Shown here: one piece after another, positions 8,402 to 17,197 of the stretch | How the letters are laid out: every line of letters starts with the position of its first letter | How positions within the stretch are numbered: the stretch's first letter is position 1 | NCBI GenBank assembly: GCA_028284145.1 | Contig: JANQSH010000063.1 | Location: 1 to 39,610 of the forward strand | Origin: Planctomycetaceae bacterium | GTDB taxonomy: Bacteria > Planctomycetota > Planctomycetia > Planctomycetales > Planctomycetaceae | Reading direction: 5' to 3' | Length of the DNA: 39,610 bases | The notes under the pieces: model-generated | Database searches by the model: none | What the model saw: the letters and a program-made list of their open reading frames with translations, nothing else | Told to the model about the DNA's origin: nothing | Position numbers and translations under genes: made by a program

Positions 8402-9790
8402 TCAGTCCTTTGTCCCGACGAAGACCTGATGTGCGGGTGAACTCTGACCTGCCGGTTGAGCATCGCCAAAGCGGTATTGCCGAGCCTGGGCAGGTTTCCC
8501 CAGTAACGTTTGACTGGTCAGCTTTCCTGCAACCCCGGCTGCCACATAAGCTCGCCGAATATCAAATGGGTTCTCGCGCAGATAATCCTTCCACGGTCCC
8601 AGCGTCGTTTGGGTCTGCATGATTCCTTTGACCATACCGACATCGGTCAGCATGCCCAGGTCATTCGCTCGTCCGAGGAAGATCGCACCGGTCAGTTGGT
8701 CTTCCGTCCAGAGCATCTGACGATAGACGAATCCATCCGGGTTGGAAATCGTGAATGCTTCCGCATTCGGATCGGCCCAGTTCCCAAAGCTGGCGTTCTG
8801 CAAGTTACAGACATTGAGAACGTTCATCAGTAAACTGCCGGGATACTCCACATCTCCGCCAGCCATGTTCGCACCAGCCACGCGACCGTGGTCAACCGCT
8901 GTGGGCTGAATGGGGTGAACCTCATTTTCATTGGAGTACAGTACCGGGCCTTGCGCACAATCGCCACCCGCAAAGATGTGCGGAAAGTTGGTCTGCATTC
9001 GGTTATTGACGACAATCCCCTCACCAGTCTCAACTCCCGAACCATTCAGAAATCCAAGATTGGGGGTGATGCCAATGGCCGCGATCACTACGTCAGCATC
9101 GATCGTATTCCCATCTTCCAGTTCAACCTGTTTGGAACCATCGTCGTTTTCGTGAATCGCGTTGACGGAGGTCCCCGTGTGCAACAGCACCCCTTGTCTG
9201 GTCAGCCAGGTTTCCACAATTCCTGCGGCCTCTGTATTGAGCATGCGCGGCAGGACGTGAGCCTCCCGTTCGACGACTGTCAACTGCCAACCCTTCTTGT
9301 CCATCGCATTGAGCATGATGAAACCGATGAACCCGGCTCCGATCATCACAACACGTGGTCGGTCATTTCCATTCGTCGCGTTCAAAAGTGTTTCGGTATG
9401 ATCGAGTGACCATAACGACTGGACACCCGGCAGGTCGCCACCCTGTACGGGCAACGGCAGTGGAGTAGAACCGGTTGCAATTAACAACTTGTCGAATGAC
9501 AGCGTTTCTCCGTTTTCGAGCGTTACCGTATTGTCTTGTGGATTGACGGCAGCGACTCGTTCGCCAATACGGGCTGTGACATTCATCTTCTGATAGAACG
9601 CATCGTCTGCCGTGTAGGTGTGTTCGCGGGGAACATCGCCAGCCAACCAGTAGGGCAGCACCATTCGTGAATGCGCTGGCTCATCGCATATGAGCGTAAT
9701 TTCGATACCGGGATTACCAAACGCCCGAATCGATTCGAGTGCATTGGTTGCGACCGGCCCACCGCCAATAATCACATGATGTTCCGCCAT
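8402..9790 (-). CDS. FAD/NAD(P)H oxidoreductase subunit (AorC-like)
   Basis: From ATG 9790 (MAEHHVIIGGGPVATNA) this is a 462-residue flavoprotein of the pyridine nucleotide-disulfide class (Pyr_redox_2). It has an N-terminal FAD-binding GGGPVATNALES, a 'LLIATGSTP' strand, a second Rossmann motif GAGFIG (NAD(P)H) and 'IFAGGDCAQG' closing the FAD site. There is no redox-active CxxC, so it resembles NirB/NADH oxidase-like proteins. In the aldehyde:NAD oxidoreductase AorABC of Aromatoleum, the C subunit is an FAD protein that passes electrons to NAD+. The same order here (ferredoxin, W enzyme, FAD protein, MoaD) supports that role. The open frame upstream of 9790 is Arg-rich and unlikely to be translated. 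Confidence 0.85.
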   Translation of the reverse strand: MAEHHVIIGGGPVATNALESIRAFGNPGIEITLICDEPAHSRMVLPYWLAGDVPREHTYTADDAFYQKMNVTARIGERVAAVNPQDNTVTLENGETLSFDKLLIATGSTPLPLPVQGGDLPGVQSLWSLDHTETLLNATNGNDRPRVVMIGAGFIGFIMLNAMDKKGWQLTVVEREAHVLPRMLNTEAAGIVETWLTRQGVLLHTGTSVNAIHENDDGSKQVELEDGNTIDADVVIAAIGITPNLGFLNGSGVETGEGIVVNNRMQTNFPHIFAGGDCAQGPVLYSNENEVHPIQPTAVDHGRVAGANMAGGDVEYPGSLLMNVLNVCNLQNASFGNWADPNAEAFTISNPDGFVYRQMLWTEDQLTGAIFLGRANDLGMLTDVGMVKGIMQTQTTLGPWKDYLRENPFDIRRAYVAAGVAGKLTSQTLLGKPAQARQYRFGDAQPAGQSSPAHQVFVGTKD

Positions 9791-9876
9791 ACTGTCTACT
9801 CTTCCGCTGTCAATCCTGTCTGAGGCTGCGTTTTTCTCATGCTGCGACTTTCGCACTGAATTTCCCTCTTTTACAA

Positions 9877-11772
9877 CTACAACGATGCGAGGCCGAGTTC
9901 TTCGAGTTTTTCCTGGCTTGGCACGCCTTCGTTGTCCCAACCCCGTTCGCGATAATAAATGGGCAGCATCTTGTCGAGTTGCACCACCACACCAGCTGAG
10001 GGGCCATCGGTATGTTTCTCTTTTAGAAGTCGCTTGGGCAGGGTGTCGTCTGCTTTGGTCAGGCCTGCTTTGAGATTCCACAGGCGTTCCAGATTCCAGG
10101 TTCGCTCGCCGATTTTCAGGAAGTCATCCATCGTGTAATTGACACCGGTCGCAGCAGCAACACAGGGAACAAACGCTTCTGGTGACGCTCCAGCAGAGGC
10201 CACAAACAGGCAGATACCAGTGTTGTCGTGTGCCGTCGTTTTGTTCTGTTCGGGGACAACCCATTCCGATTTGCCATCGGGAGTGTGCGGGTCATACTCA
10301 CCCGATGATTCAATGCCGGGAGTCCAGGCGCGAAGGTGACAACCTCCCCGATTGCACGTCGCATAGGCGACACCCATTCCCTGAAATCCGCGCGGATCAT
10401 AGGCAGGAAATTCCTGCCCCTTCGATCCCATGAAAACATCCGGATTGTCGAACTTTTCGCCCATTCGCCTGGAACCGGCCGCCAGTTCGTCACCGAAACC
10501 TTCCCGGTATGCTGTCGCTTCGACCATTCGCACCAGTGCCTCTTCGGAACCAAACTTCAACGGCATTTCGACCATATCATCGGTAATGACGCCGGTCTCG
10601 TACAGTTCCATCGCGGCGGCTAATGTAGCTCCCATCGAAATCGGGTCCAGGCCGAGGTCGTTGCAAAGCCAGTTCGCTTTTAAGACGGCATCGAGATCGC
10701 CCACACCACAATCAGCCCCCAAGGCCCAGGCGGCTTCGTATTCCGGTCCTTCACCCGCGGCTTTCCAGTTGCGGGGATGCATGTTGACCATATACTTGTC
10801 GGCATGTTCTCCCAACCGGCAGACACGCCCGCAGGCGATTGTGCACGCAAAACAGGCCTTGTTCGCCACCAATCGCGTGTCGCGAATTGTTTCACCGTTA
10901 AGACTTTCCGCTTCTTCAAACTGCCCCTGTTGAAAGTTTCGAGTCGGCAGGCCGCCAAACGCATTCGTCAGATCGATCGTTGCAGCCGTGCCATAGTCGG
11001 TGAAACCCTGTTTTCCGGGGTTGCCTTCCATTCCGGCTCGCATGTCCCAGACCGACTTCATGAAGGCTGGAGAATCCGCGATTTTCACACCACCGGTCCC
11101 TCGCACGGCAATCGCTTTGAGGTTTTTGGAACCCATGACCGCACCGACACCGCTGCGGCCCGCTGCGCGATGTTTGTCATTCATGATGCAGGCGTAAAGC
11201 ACCTGGTTTTCACCCGCCGGACCAATGCATGCTACACGCAGACCGGGCAGTCCCAGTTCCTCACGAAGGCCATCTTCAGTATTGCTGACACCCTTGCCCC
11301 AGTAGTCCGACGCATCCCGGATCTCAACGTGATCGTCGTAAATATAAAGGTAACTCGGTCGGGCTGCCGCGCCTTCCAGAATGAGAAGATCATAACCTGC
11401 AAACTTCAGTTCCGGTCCCCAATGACCGCCGGAATTCGATGTCGTAATCGCACCGGTCAACGGTCCTTTGGTGACGACCATATATCGGGCACCGCAAGGA
11501 ACGGGTGTTCCGGTCAGCGGGCCGGTCGCGAAAATCAACTTGTTATCTGATGCAAGAGCATCAATCGTCGGATCGAGTTCTTCGTAGAGATATCTCGCAC
11601 CAAGTCCGCGCCCTCCGATATAATCGTGCAGCCACTCATGAGGGATGCCTTCGACTTCAGAAGTTCCACGAGTCAGATTCACCCGCAACAGTTTGCCCGT
11701 CCAGCCGCCCACGCCATTCTGATTGGAATCGATCAACGTGCTGTCTCCCAGTCCGTGTCCGGTTGCTGCCAA
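9877..11772 (-). CDS. Tungsten-type aldehyde ferredoxin oxidoreductase (AorB-like)
   Basis: This 631-residue catalytic subunit of the AOR family oxidises aldehydes to carboxylic acids with a bis-tungstopterin and one [4Fe-4S] cluster. The cluster ligands are visible as C307-x2-C310-x3-C314, with the fourth at C521 in the pterin motif DNTGIC (516-521). Other family signatures are 'GRGLGARYLYEEL', 'GPLTGTPVPCGARY', 'GSKNLKAIAVRG' (214-225), EGPEYE (341-346) and 'ATCNRGGCHLRA' (471-482). No ATG is available near the N-terminus. TTG 11772 is used here, and GTG 11712, just before 'GGWTGKLLRVNLT', is an alternative. It lies 52 nt after the ferredoxin gene. Its close fit to an NAD-coupled operon argues against a stand-alone archaeal-type ferredoxin enzyme. 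The substrate is unknown. Confidence 0.93.
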   Translation of the reverse strand: MAATGHGLGDSTLIDSNQNGVGGWTGKLLRVNLTRGTSEVEGIPHEWLHDYIGGRGLGARYLYEELDPTIDALASDNKLIFATGPLTGTPVPCGARYMVVTKGPLTGAITTSNSGGHWGPELKFAGYDLLILEGAAARPSYLYIYDDHVEIRDASDYWGKGVSNTEDGLREELGLPGLRVACIGPAGENQVLYACIMNDKHRAAGRSGVGAVMGSKNLKAIAVRGTGGVKIADSPAFMKSVWDMRAGMEGNPGKQGFTDYGTAATIDLTNAFGGLPTRNFQQGQFEEAESLNGETIRDTRLVANKACFACTIACGRVCRLGEHADKYMVNMHPRNWKAAGEGPEYEAAWALGADCGVGDLDAVLKANWLCNDLGLDPISMGATLAAAMELYETGVITDDMVEMPLKFGSEEALVRMVEATAYREGFGDELAAGSRRMGEKFDNPDVFMGSKGQEFPAYDPRGFQGMGVAYATCNRGGCHLRAWTPGIESSGEYDPHTPDGKSEWVVPEQNKTTAHDNTGICLFVASAGASPEAFVPCVAAATGVNYTMDDFLKIGERTWNLERLWNLKAGLTKADDTLPKRLLKEKHTDGPSAGVVVQLDKMLPIYYRERGWDNEGVPSQEKLEELGLASL

Positions 11773-11824
11773 CCTGTCTGTTGATTTCCTTTGATGCGAA
11801 TTACGTCTTTTGCGATATCGTGCT

Positions 11825-12331
11825 TTATTCCTGACTCAGTTGATTTTGCTCGGCACCAGCCGCTTCGACATAATTGGAATGAACTTTTTCCGCCCAGTCG
11901 TCAAACCATCCCCCCGCAGAATCGGCATCGACAAACTCGATGGCATCAGTGGGGCAGGCGGTCACACAGGCCGGGTTGCCATAACACAAATCACATTTGG
12001 CTGCCTTGTGCGTCTCCGGCAGGGTGAAGACCGTTCCGAAAGGGCAGGCGATCGTGCAGAGATGACAACCAACGCACAACGACTCGATGATGACCTTGGC
12101 ATTCGTGTTGGGATCGGTTGCGATAGCATTGGTGGGGCAGACATTCATGCACCACGCTTCATCGCATTGCAGGCAGGTGCAGGGTGCGTAGCTGGCTTCT
12201 TCATCGAAGACATTCACCCGGATGAAACTCTGCGATGGCTGGAAAGTTCCCGTCTGGACGAAAGAGCAGGCGAGTTCGCACTGCATACAGCCAGTACATT
12301 TCTGTGGCACGATTTCCAGCATCTGGCTCAT
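11825..12331 (-). CDS. Four-cluster ferredoxin-like electron-transfer subunit (AorA-like)
   Basis: This 168-residue protein of the HycB/DmsB-like type has cysteines in four groups: 12/15/18/22, 51/53/56/61/65, 86/89/92/96 and 113/116/122/126. That suits four [4Fe-4S] clusters, with one extra Cys. Motifs include CTGCMQCELAC, CVGCHLCTIACPFG and CVTACPTDAIEF. There is no signal peptide, so the complex is cytoplasmic. ATG 12331 is preceded by AAGGA at a good distance. As first gene of the operon it would wire the tungsten subunit to the FAD subunit. A copy of the dispersed 104-nt element (12373-12476) begins about 40 nt upstream of the start. Confidence 0.9.
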   Translation of the reverse strand: MSQMLEIVPQKCTGCMQCELACSFVQTGTFQPSQSFIRVNVFDEEASYAPCTCLQCDEAWCMNVCPTNAIATDPNTNAKVIIESLCVGCHLCTIACPFGTVFTLPETHKAAKCDLCYGNPACVTACPTDAIEFVDADSAGGWFDDWAEKVHSNYVEAAGAEQNQLSQE

Positions 12332-12755
12332 AGGTCGTCCTTACTCCCGAGCATCAGAGTGTGAATTGTGATCTGGAGCAGTTTCCCTTCTGGTGTGACG
12401 TTTCTGGCTCATGGGGGGCCTGGGTTTGCAGACCTGACGACGCCCATCGTGGCACAGAAGAGTAATACGCTCTCAGGTTGATTCGTCCGACGGACTTTTA
12501 TCTGTGGCGGCTTACGCCCCATCTGGAACGATGATAGCCGATTGAAAGACACCACACTTATCCGTTTGCCGCTATAATTGCTTCTCAGAGGGAGCCTTGC
12601 GAAGCCATCCCTCAATAAATCAATCCTCTACCGTTTTTGTACCCGCAGAGTACAAAGGTGTCAATGAGCCGGATCTGCTTCGAACGCGATGCGCGATCCA
12701 GTTTGAATTCAACCAGTGATTTTGAGTGCGAATCAATACCAGCAACGGCAACGAG
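12332..12755. other. Intergenic region upstream of the aor operon
   Basis: It lies between the aor operon start and the 3' end of the nucleosidase gene, both on the minus strand. It contains repeat copy A (12373-12476). A 68-codon minus-strand ORF at 12409-12615 is an artefact of reading through the repeat. The promoter of the aor operon should lie here, upstream of or within the repeat. I cannot pick a convincing -35/-10 pair. Confidence 0.45.
12373..12476 (+). repeat. Dispersed 104-nt element, copy A
   Basis: This copy of a three-member family aligns along its full length with 26441-26546 and 29762-29866. Shared blocks are GAGCAGTTTCCCTTCTGG, GGTTTGCA, GGCACAGAAGAG and TAATACGCTCT. Its ends pair as CTG-GAGC (12373-12379) with GCTC-T-CAG (12469-12476), leaving one bulged T. 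It has no coding capacity. On the minus strand it lies in the presumed leader or promoter of the aor operon. Confidence 0.8.
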
Positions 12756-12772
12756 TCATTGCGCTGACTCGT
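12751..12772. other. Hairpin spanning the nucleosidase stop codon
   Basis: ACGAGTCA (12751-12758) and TGACTCGT (12765-12772) form a perfect 8-bp stem with a 6-nt loop. The stop codon of the minus-strand nucleosidase gene (12756-12758) lies in the stem. There is no T-run, so it may be an mRNA 3'-end structure. Confidence 0.35.
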
Positions 12773-13535
12773 ACAGTTGGGTTACGACGCCATCCAGAAA
12801 GTCGGCCAGACTGTTCGCAGCGCGGAGGGCATTTTCGCGGAGGTGCCACATATCTTTTGCACTGCCGGGTCGCTTCCAGAGCGCGCCAACGGTCGCCCCC
12901 AGACGAGCCGACCCACTCGAATTAATGACCGAGTGAATCTCTTTTGGCAGGTCTTCGGAAAGATCATCGCTAACAGCACGAACGGTCATGAAAGGGAGCT
13001 TCGCTTCTCGACATGCCTGAGCAACGGCGAGACTTTCCATATCGACCGCGATGGCGTTGTACTTTTCCGCAAGTTGCATTTTCTCTTCTATCGTGCGGAC
13101 CATTTCATCTGCCACAACATACCGACCAATGAACAGGCCACCTTTGCGGTTTTCATTCATCTTCAGGTCGACTGCCATTTCCTGACCATGTGTGTCGACA
13201 ATGCCATTCGCCAGCACAATGTGGCCAATTTTTAATTCGGGGATCAGTCCACCTGAGAATCCGCAGGAGAGAATCCAACGTGGCGTATGCGTATCGATCA
13301 GTGCCTGGGTAGCGGCTCGGGCATTGGCAAAGCCGAGACCACTTTGTGCGACAGCAATCCGAATGCCATCGTAAAGCCCGCCGCGAAAGACGAACCTGCC
13401 TTCCTTGTATTTTTTCTGACTCAGGCAGCGATTGAGAAACGTTGCAATTTCGATCGACATGGCGCAGACGATACCGATGTCTGCATGTGCCTTGTCCGCA
13501 TAGATATCTTCATTTTCTGCCATTGGCGTCCTCAA
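12756..13535 (-). CDS. MTA/SAH nucleosidase-like protein (PNP/UDP phosphorylase family)
   Basis: This 259-residue protein resembles 5'-methylthioadenosine/S-adenosylhomocysteine nucleosidase and the hopanoid-associated HpnG phosphorylases. Visible features are 'IGIVCAMSIEI' at the N-terminus, SGLG (65-68), 'CGFSGGL' (91-97), AVDMES (163-168, the ribose-binding Met-Glu) and the catalytic-type Asp in 'RAVSDD' (186-191). It would cleave the glycosidic bond of an adenosine or related nucleoside. The exact substrate cannot be set by eye. It starts at 13535 or at an ATG four codons later, only 5-17 nt after serC, so the two are probably co-transcribed. The stop codon lies in a hairpin. Confidence 0.8.
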   Translation of the reverse strand: MRTPMAENEDIYADKAHADIGIVCAMSIEIATFLNRCLSQKKYKEGRFVFRGGLYDGIRIAVAQSGLGFANARAATQALIDTHTPRWILSCGFSGGLIPELKIGHIVLANGIVDTHGQEMAVDLKMNENRKGGLFIGRYVVADEMVRTIEEKMQLAEKYNAIAVDMESLAVAQACREAKLPFMTVRAVSDDLSEDLPKEIHSVINSSGSARLGATVGALWKRPGSAKDMWHLRENALRAANSLADFLDGVVTQLYESAQ

Positions 13536-13540
13536 CGCGT

Positions 13541-14623
13541 TCAGCCGTATTTCAGTTCAAAGTCCTTCAGAAATTGAACGAGCCGATCGACTCCTTCAGG
13601 CGGAAATGCATTATAGATGCTGGCCCGCAGACCGCCGACACTGCGGTGTCCTTTCAGACCATCCAGCCCGGCAGCCGTTGCTTCAGCGATGCACTTCGCA
13701 TCGAGGTCGTTGTTCCCTGTAATGAAAGTGACGTTCATCATTGACCGGCTGTTCCTGTCAGCGGTTGGTGTGAACATATCACTACTGTCGAGAAAATCGT
13801 ACAACCGTCCGGCTTTGTTGCGGTTTTTTTCCTGCATGGCTGTTAAGCCACCTTGTTCCTCAATCCATTTCAATATCAAACCCACAATGTAGATGCCGAA
13901 CGTGGGTGGTGTATTGAACATCGAATCCTTGTCCGCATGGGTACTGTAACGCAGCATTGTCGGCAATTCGGAGTTTCCGCGTGCAACGAGATCCTTGCGA
14001 ATGATGACCAGGGTCACTCCGCTGGGACCGAGATTCTTCTGTGCTCCGGCATAGATGATGCCGTACCTGGAGACATTCATCGGTCGGCTGAAAATGTCGC
14101 TGCTGGCATCGCAGGCGAGAAATGCTCCCTCCGGCAGACCTGGTTCGGTCGAAAACTCCGTACCGTAAATCGTGTTATTCGAAGTGAAGTGAACGTATGC
14201 GGGAGAATCGCTTTGCGAAACTTCGTCCGGAATGTAACAGAAGTTGCGGTCCTCACTCGTACAGGCGATGTGCACGTTGCCGAAACGCTTTGCCTCGGCG
14301 ATCGCCTTTTTCGACCAGGCCCCCGTGTTGAGGTAGTCGGCTGTCTGATCAGATCCCAGAAAATTCATCGGGAGCATGACAAATTGCAACGACGCGCCGC
14401 CCTGCAGGAACAGTATGTCGTAATCGTCCGGAATACCCGCAACCAATCGACAGTATGCGACAGCCTTTTCGTAAACCGAGAGAAAAGTCTTGCTGCGGTG
14501 GGAATGTTCGAGAATGCCAATACCCGAATCTCCCAACGAAAGCAGGTTTTCACGCGCTTCTTCAAGAACTGCAGCGGGTAAAGTCGCCGGGCCTGCGGAA
14601 AAATTGTCAATACGTTTCGTCAT
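13541..14623 (-). CDS. serC: Phosphoserine aminotransferase
   Basis: This 360-residue PLP enzyme of the SerC family converts 3-phosphohydroxypyruvate and glutamate to phosphoserine in serine biosynthesis, and also acts in B6 synthesis. The start is ATG 14623 ([16 protein letters not shown]). The frame remains open upstream but the canonical 'NFSAGPA' N-terminus fixes it. Motifs are '[10 protein letters not shown]', '[10 protein letters not shown]' (72-81, phosphate binding), Asp172 in 'CDASSD' and the PLP lysine Lys196 in '[12 protein letters not shown]'. Length matches the family. The nucleosidase gene follows within a few bases, and the secreted protease gene at 15016 diverges. Confidence 0.95.
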   Translation of the reverse strand: MTKRIDNFSAGPATLPAAVLEEARENLLSLGDSGIGILEHSHRSKTFLSVYEKAVAYCRLVAGIPDDYDILFLQGGASLQFVMLPMNFLGSDQTADYLNTGAWSKKAIAEAKRFGNVHIACTSEDRNFCYIPDEVSQSDSPAYVHFTSNNTIYGTEFSTEPGLPEGAFLACDASSDIFSRPMNVSRYGIIYAGAQKNLGPSGVTLVIIRKDLVARGNSELPTMLRYSTHADKDSMFNTPPTFGIYIVGLILKWIEEQGGLTAMQEKNRNKAGRLYDFLDSSDMFTPTADRNSRSMMNVTFITGNNDLDAKCIAEATAAGLDGLKGHRSVGGLRASIYNAFPPEGVDRLVQFLKDFELKYG

Positions 14624-15015
14624 GTGCCTCTGATCTTCGTACTGCAGGTTGGAGGGGAAATGGGGAAAAGGTTGCCGAATCTGCCTGTTACCGTTCGAGA
14701 ATCGAAACATAGCAGTTTCCGAATGGACCGCCAATTCAGGCAACAGACGAATTTCCGGAAATGTCACGGAGGAGTTACATTGGTGCTAAGTGATTGTATT
14801 CAATGTGATTATGTATGGGGAAATGCCGTTCAGAAAATCCGTTTTGTTGCCAACTCCCAACCGAGCGGTGTATGATGTGGTGTTGTTTCAACAGATTCCC
14901 AAATCCTGTTTCCGATGTTTGCTCTTCTCCAACGTCATCAACGCTTAGTGTTTGGTGCGGGGTACGAGTCCACAAAATTGCCGAAACGAGTGTGAACGAC
15001 GAAAAGGTTGCGTCT
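14624..15015. other. Divergent promoter region between serC and the HtrA cluster
   Basis: This stretch of about 390 bp lies between divergent starts and should hold both promoters. A long plus-strand frame opens at 14815, but its first 67 codons are Cys/Ser rich and precede the real signal peptide, so I treat it as non-coding. I find no convincing -35/-10 pair and no known operator. Confidence 0.4.
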
Positions 15016-16035
15016 ATGCAGTTCCGCCGAAAATCTCGACTTCCTGATGTCTCAGCGATTACATGTTCCGTTTCCGTTGTCGCTTTGCTGATGATCAGTG
15101 TTGCATCTGCTGAGACGGTCGAAGTCTCACCCGAAGCAGAGCGAGCGTTCAGCAAATCGACCCCTGCAGATTTAGACGACCTGCGGGCGATCGAGAATCA
15201 TGTTCAGCAGTTGGCGAAGGCGGTATTGCCCAGCACGGTGAATGTGCGGGTCGGCGCAGCTCAGGGGAGTGGTGTGATTGTTTCCAGGGATGGCTACGTG
15301 ATGACCGCCGCGCATGTTATCGGGAAACCGGGTCGCAGCGTGGTATTCACATTCCACGATGGAAAGACGGCGCGCGGCACAACGTTGGGTGTGTTCAAAA
15401 GTGTCGATGCAGGTCTGGCGAAGATCACAACCAAAGGCAAATGGCCCATGTTGGAAAAGGCTGACAGCTCCAGGGTCCGCGTCGGTGACTGGTGCCTCGC
15501 GACGGGGCATCCGGGCGGGTATAAATCGGGGCGACCACCGGTTGTACGGTTGGGACGCATCGTGACCAGACGGGATACCGTCATTCAATCGGATTGTGCA
15601 TTGGTTGGTGGGGATTCCGGCGGACCGTTATTGGATATGCAGGGTCGGGTGATTGGCATTCACAGCCGCATCGGACCATCGATCGCCTGGAACTTTCACG
15701 TTCCCTCGAATGCATTTGTCGATAACTGGGACCGTCTGGCAGAATCGGAAGAGTGGGGCCGAAGACCGGGAAGCAAAGGGGCCATCATTGGTATCTCAGG
15801 CGATGATCACCCTCGTGGGTTGGAAGTGACCGAAGTTCCGGAGGGGTATCCCGCTCATCGGGCCAATATCAAACCGGGGGATATCATCGTTGAACTCAAT
15901 GACAAATCGTTTGAGGACTTCGACGAATTCGCCGATCGCATTCGTGAAAAAGCCCCGGGCGACAAAGTGAAAATTGAGCTTCTCAGAAGCAATACACGAT
16001 TAACGAAATATGTGACCCTCGCCAGCCGGGGTTAA
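15016..16035 (+). CDS. Secreted HtrA/DegP-type serine protease with one PDZ domain
   Basis: This 339-residue protein begins at ATG 15016 with a basic start, a hydrophobic core (16-32) and a likely cleavage near ASAE, so it is periplasmic. The trypsin-like domain (about 60-235) has a complete triad: His100 in 'MTAAHV', Asp131 in 'SVDAGLAKI' and Ser201 in 'GGDSGGPL'. One PDZ domain follows (about 255-336, with 'ANIKPGDIIVELND'). The family degrades or refolds misfolded envelope proteins. It is followed 71 nt later by an inactive relative and then a membrane protein, on one strand. A GTG eight codons upstream is the alternative start. Confidence 0.88.
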   Translation: MQFRRKSRLPDVSAITCSVSVVALLMISVASAETVEVSPEAERAFSKSTPADLDDLRAIENHVQQLAKAVLPSTVNVRVGAAQGSGVIVSRDGYVMTAAHVIGKPGRSVVFTFHDGKTARGTTLGVFKSVDAGLAKITTKGKWPMLEKADSSRVRVGDWCLATGHPGGYKSGRPPVVRLGRIVTRRDTVIQSDCALVGGDSGGPLLDMQGRVIGIHSRIGPSIAWNFHVPSNAFVDNWDRLAESEEWGRRPGSKGAIIGISGDDHPRGLEVTEVPEGYPAHRANIKPGDIIVELNDKSFEDFDEFADRIREKAPGDKVKIELLRSNTRLTKYVTLASRG

Positions 16036-16106
16036 GCGGATCTGGAATTGACAACACGCAAATTAAAAGAACAACACTCGAAGACAGTGATTGGGGGCGA
16101 TTGGAA

Positions 16107-17144
16107 ATGGTATCCCGCTTGAAAGCCAGTACTTCTGCAGCAAAATGGTTGCGATTTTCATTCCTGGTCGCATTCTGCCTGTGTCTACTCGTGGCATCGG
16201 TGGATGCTCAACTGCCCAAAGATCGATATACAAACGGCGGTGCGGTTTTGCGAGCGTTTTCCGGCGTTACGAAATCGCCGAATCGATTCACCGTCCGTCT
16301 CTTTTCCGGTCGCGAAGTGGTGGCGTTGGGAATGGTCGTCGAGTCGGATGGTTATATTCTGAGCAAGGCGAGCGAACTGAATCGACCCAATCTCCGTTGT
16401 CGGTTGAATGATGGTCGTTCGTATTCAGCTCAGATCGTTGGCGTTCATCGCGATTTCGATTTGGCATTACTGAAGATTGAAGCCACTCATCTTCCCACGG
16501 CTAACTGGGGTGATGCGAAAGACCCCGACGTCGGTCGCTGGGTCATCACCGTTGATCAGGACTCGACACCTGCCGGTGTGGGAGTGGTCAGTGTCGGCAG
16601 CCGGGCGATCAAACAGCAGTCCGGGGTGTTGGGGATTTCCATTTCCGAAGTGAGTGATGGCCCCAGGGTCAAAGAAGTGTTTCCCAACAGCGGCGCGGAC
16701 AAAGCCGGTTTGAAGGTGGGTGATATCATCACTCACGTGGCGGGCACGCTCACCCGGAATGGTTCCGCATTGTCGCGAACGATCAAACGTTTTCGCCCTG
16801 GTGATACATTGGAATTGAAAGTGCTTCGCGATGATAAAGATGTCGAAATCAAAGCCACGCTCGGGCATCCCTTCACCAGTTTCCTCAGCCGTGGGATGCT
16901 GCAGAACCGAATGGGTGGCGAGTTGAGCATCCGACGGGCAGGCTTTCCAAAAGCATACCAACACAGCACATTTCTCAAACCGAATCAATGTGGCGGACCG
17001 TTGGTGAATCTGGACGGGAAGGTCGTGGGCATCAACATCGCACGCTCTGGTCGTACCGAGACGCTGGCCATTCCCGTTGATGAAATCAAGCGGATCATTC
17101 CGGAATTAAAAACCGGCAAGTTGGCGCTGAAGTCGGACGGATAA
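16107..17144 (+). CDS. Catalytically dead HtrA-like protein with PDZ inside the protease fold
   Basis: From ATG 16107 (345 residues; TTG 16101 is also possible) it has a signal peptide (about 14-34, ending SVDAQ). Residues 60-170 align with the first part of an HtrA protease domain, and 295-330 ('CGGPLVNLDGKVVGINIA') with its end. A PDZ domain (about 172-251, 'ADKAGLKVGDIITHV') sits between them rather than after them. The triad is lost: the His position in 'GYILSKASE' is Ser89, the nucleophile is Cys295 in 'NQCGGPL', and only Asp118 remains. It is likely a binding or regulatory partner of a protease, perhaps the active HtrA encoded just upstream. That pairing is inference. Confidence 0.8.
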   Translation: MVSRLKASTSAAKWLRFSFLVAFCLCLLVASVDAQLPKDRYTNGGAVLRAFSGVTKSPNRFTVRLFSGREVVALGMVVESDGYILSKASELNRPNLRCRLNDGRSYSAQIVGVHRDFDLALLKIEATHLPTANWGDAKDPDVGRWVITVDQDSTPAGVGVVSVGSRAIKQQSGVLGISISEVSDGPRVKEVFPNSGADKAGLKVGDIITHVAGTLTRNGSALSRTIKRFRPGDTLELKVLRDDKDVEIKATLGHPFTSFLSRGMLQNRMGGELSIRRAGFPKAYQHSTFLKPNQCGGPLVNLDGKVVGINIARSGRTETLAIPVDEIKRIIPELKTGKLALKSDG

Positions 17145-17197
17145 ACAACAGACCGACAAACTTATTCAGCCTCAGAAAGAATTGAACGGTCGACGTC

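Noticed and set aside
8383..8469. Upstream extension of the MoaD-like protein from 8469
   Set aside because: It overlaps the end of the FAD-subunit gene and is Arg/Ser/His rich; GTG 8382 has a proper AAAGGA site and a MoaD-type start.
12409..12615. 68-codon minus-strand ORF upstream of the aor operon
   Set aside because: It reads through repeat copy A, and the frame is not kept in the other two copies.
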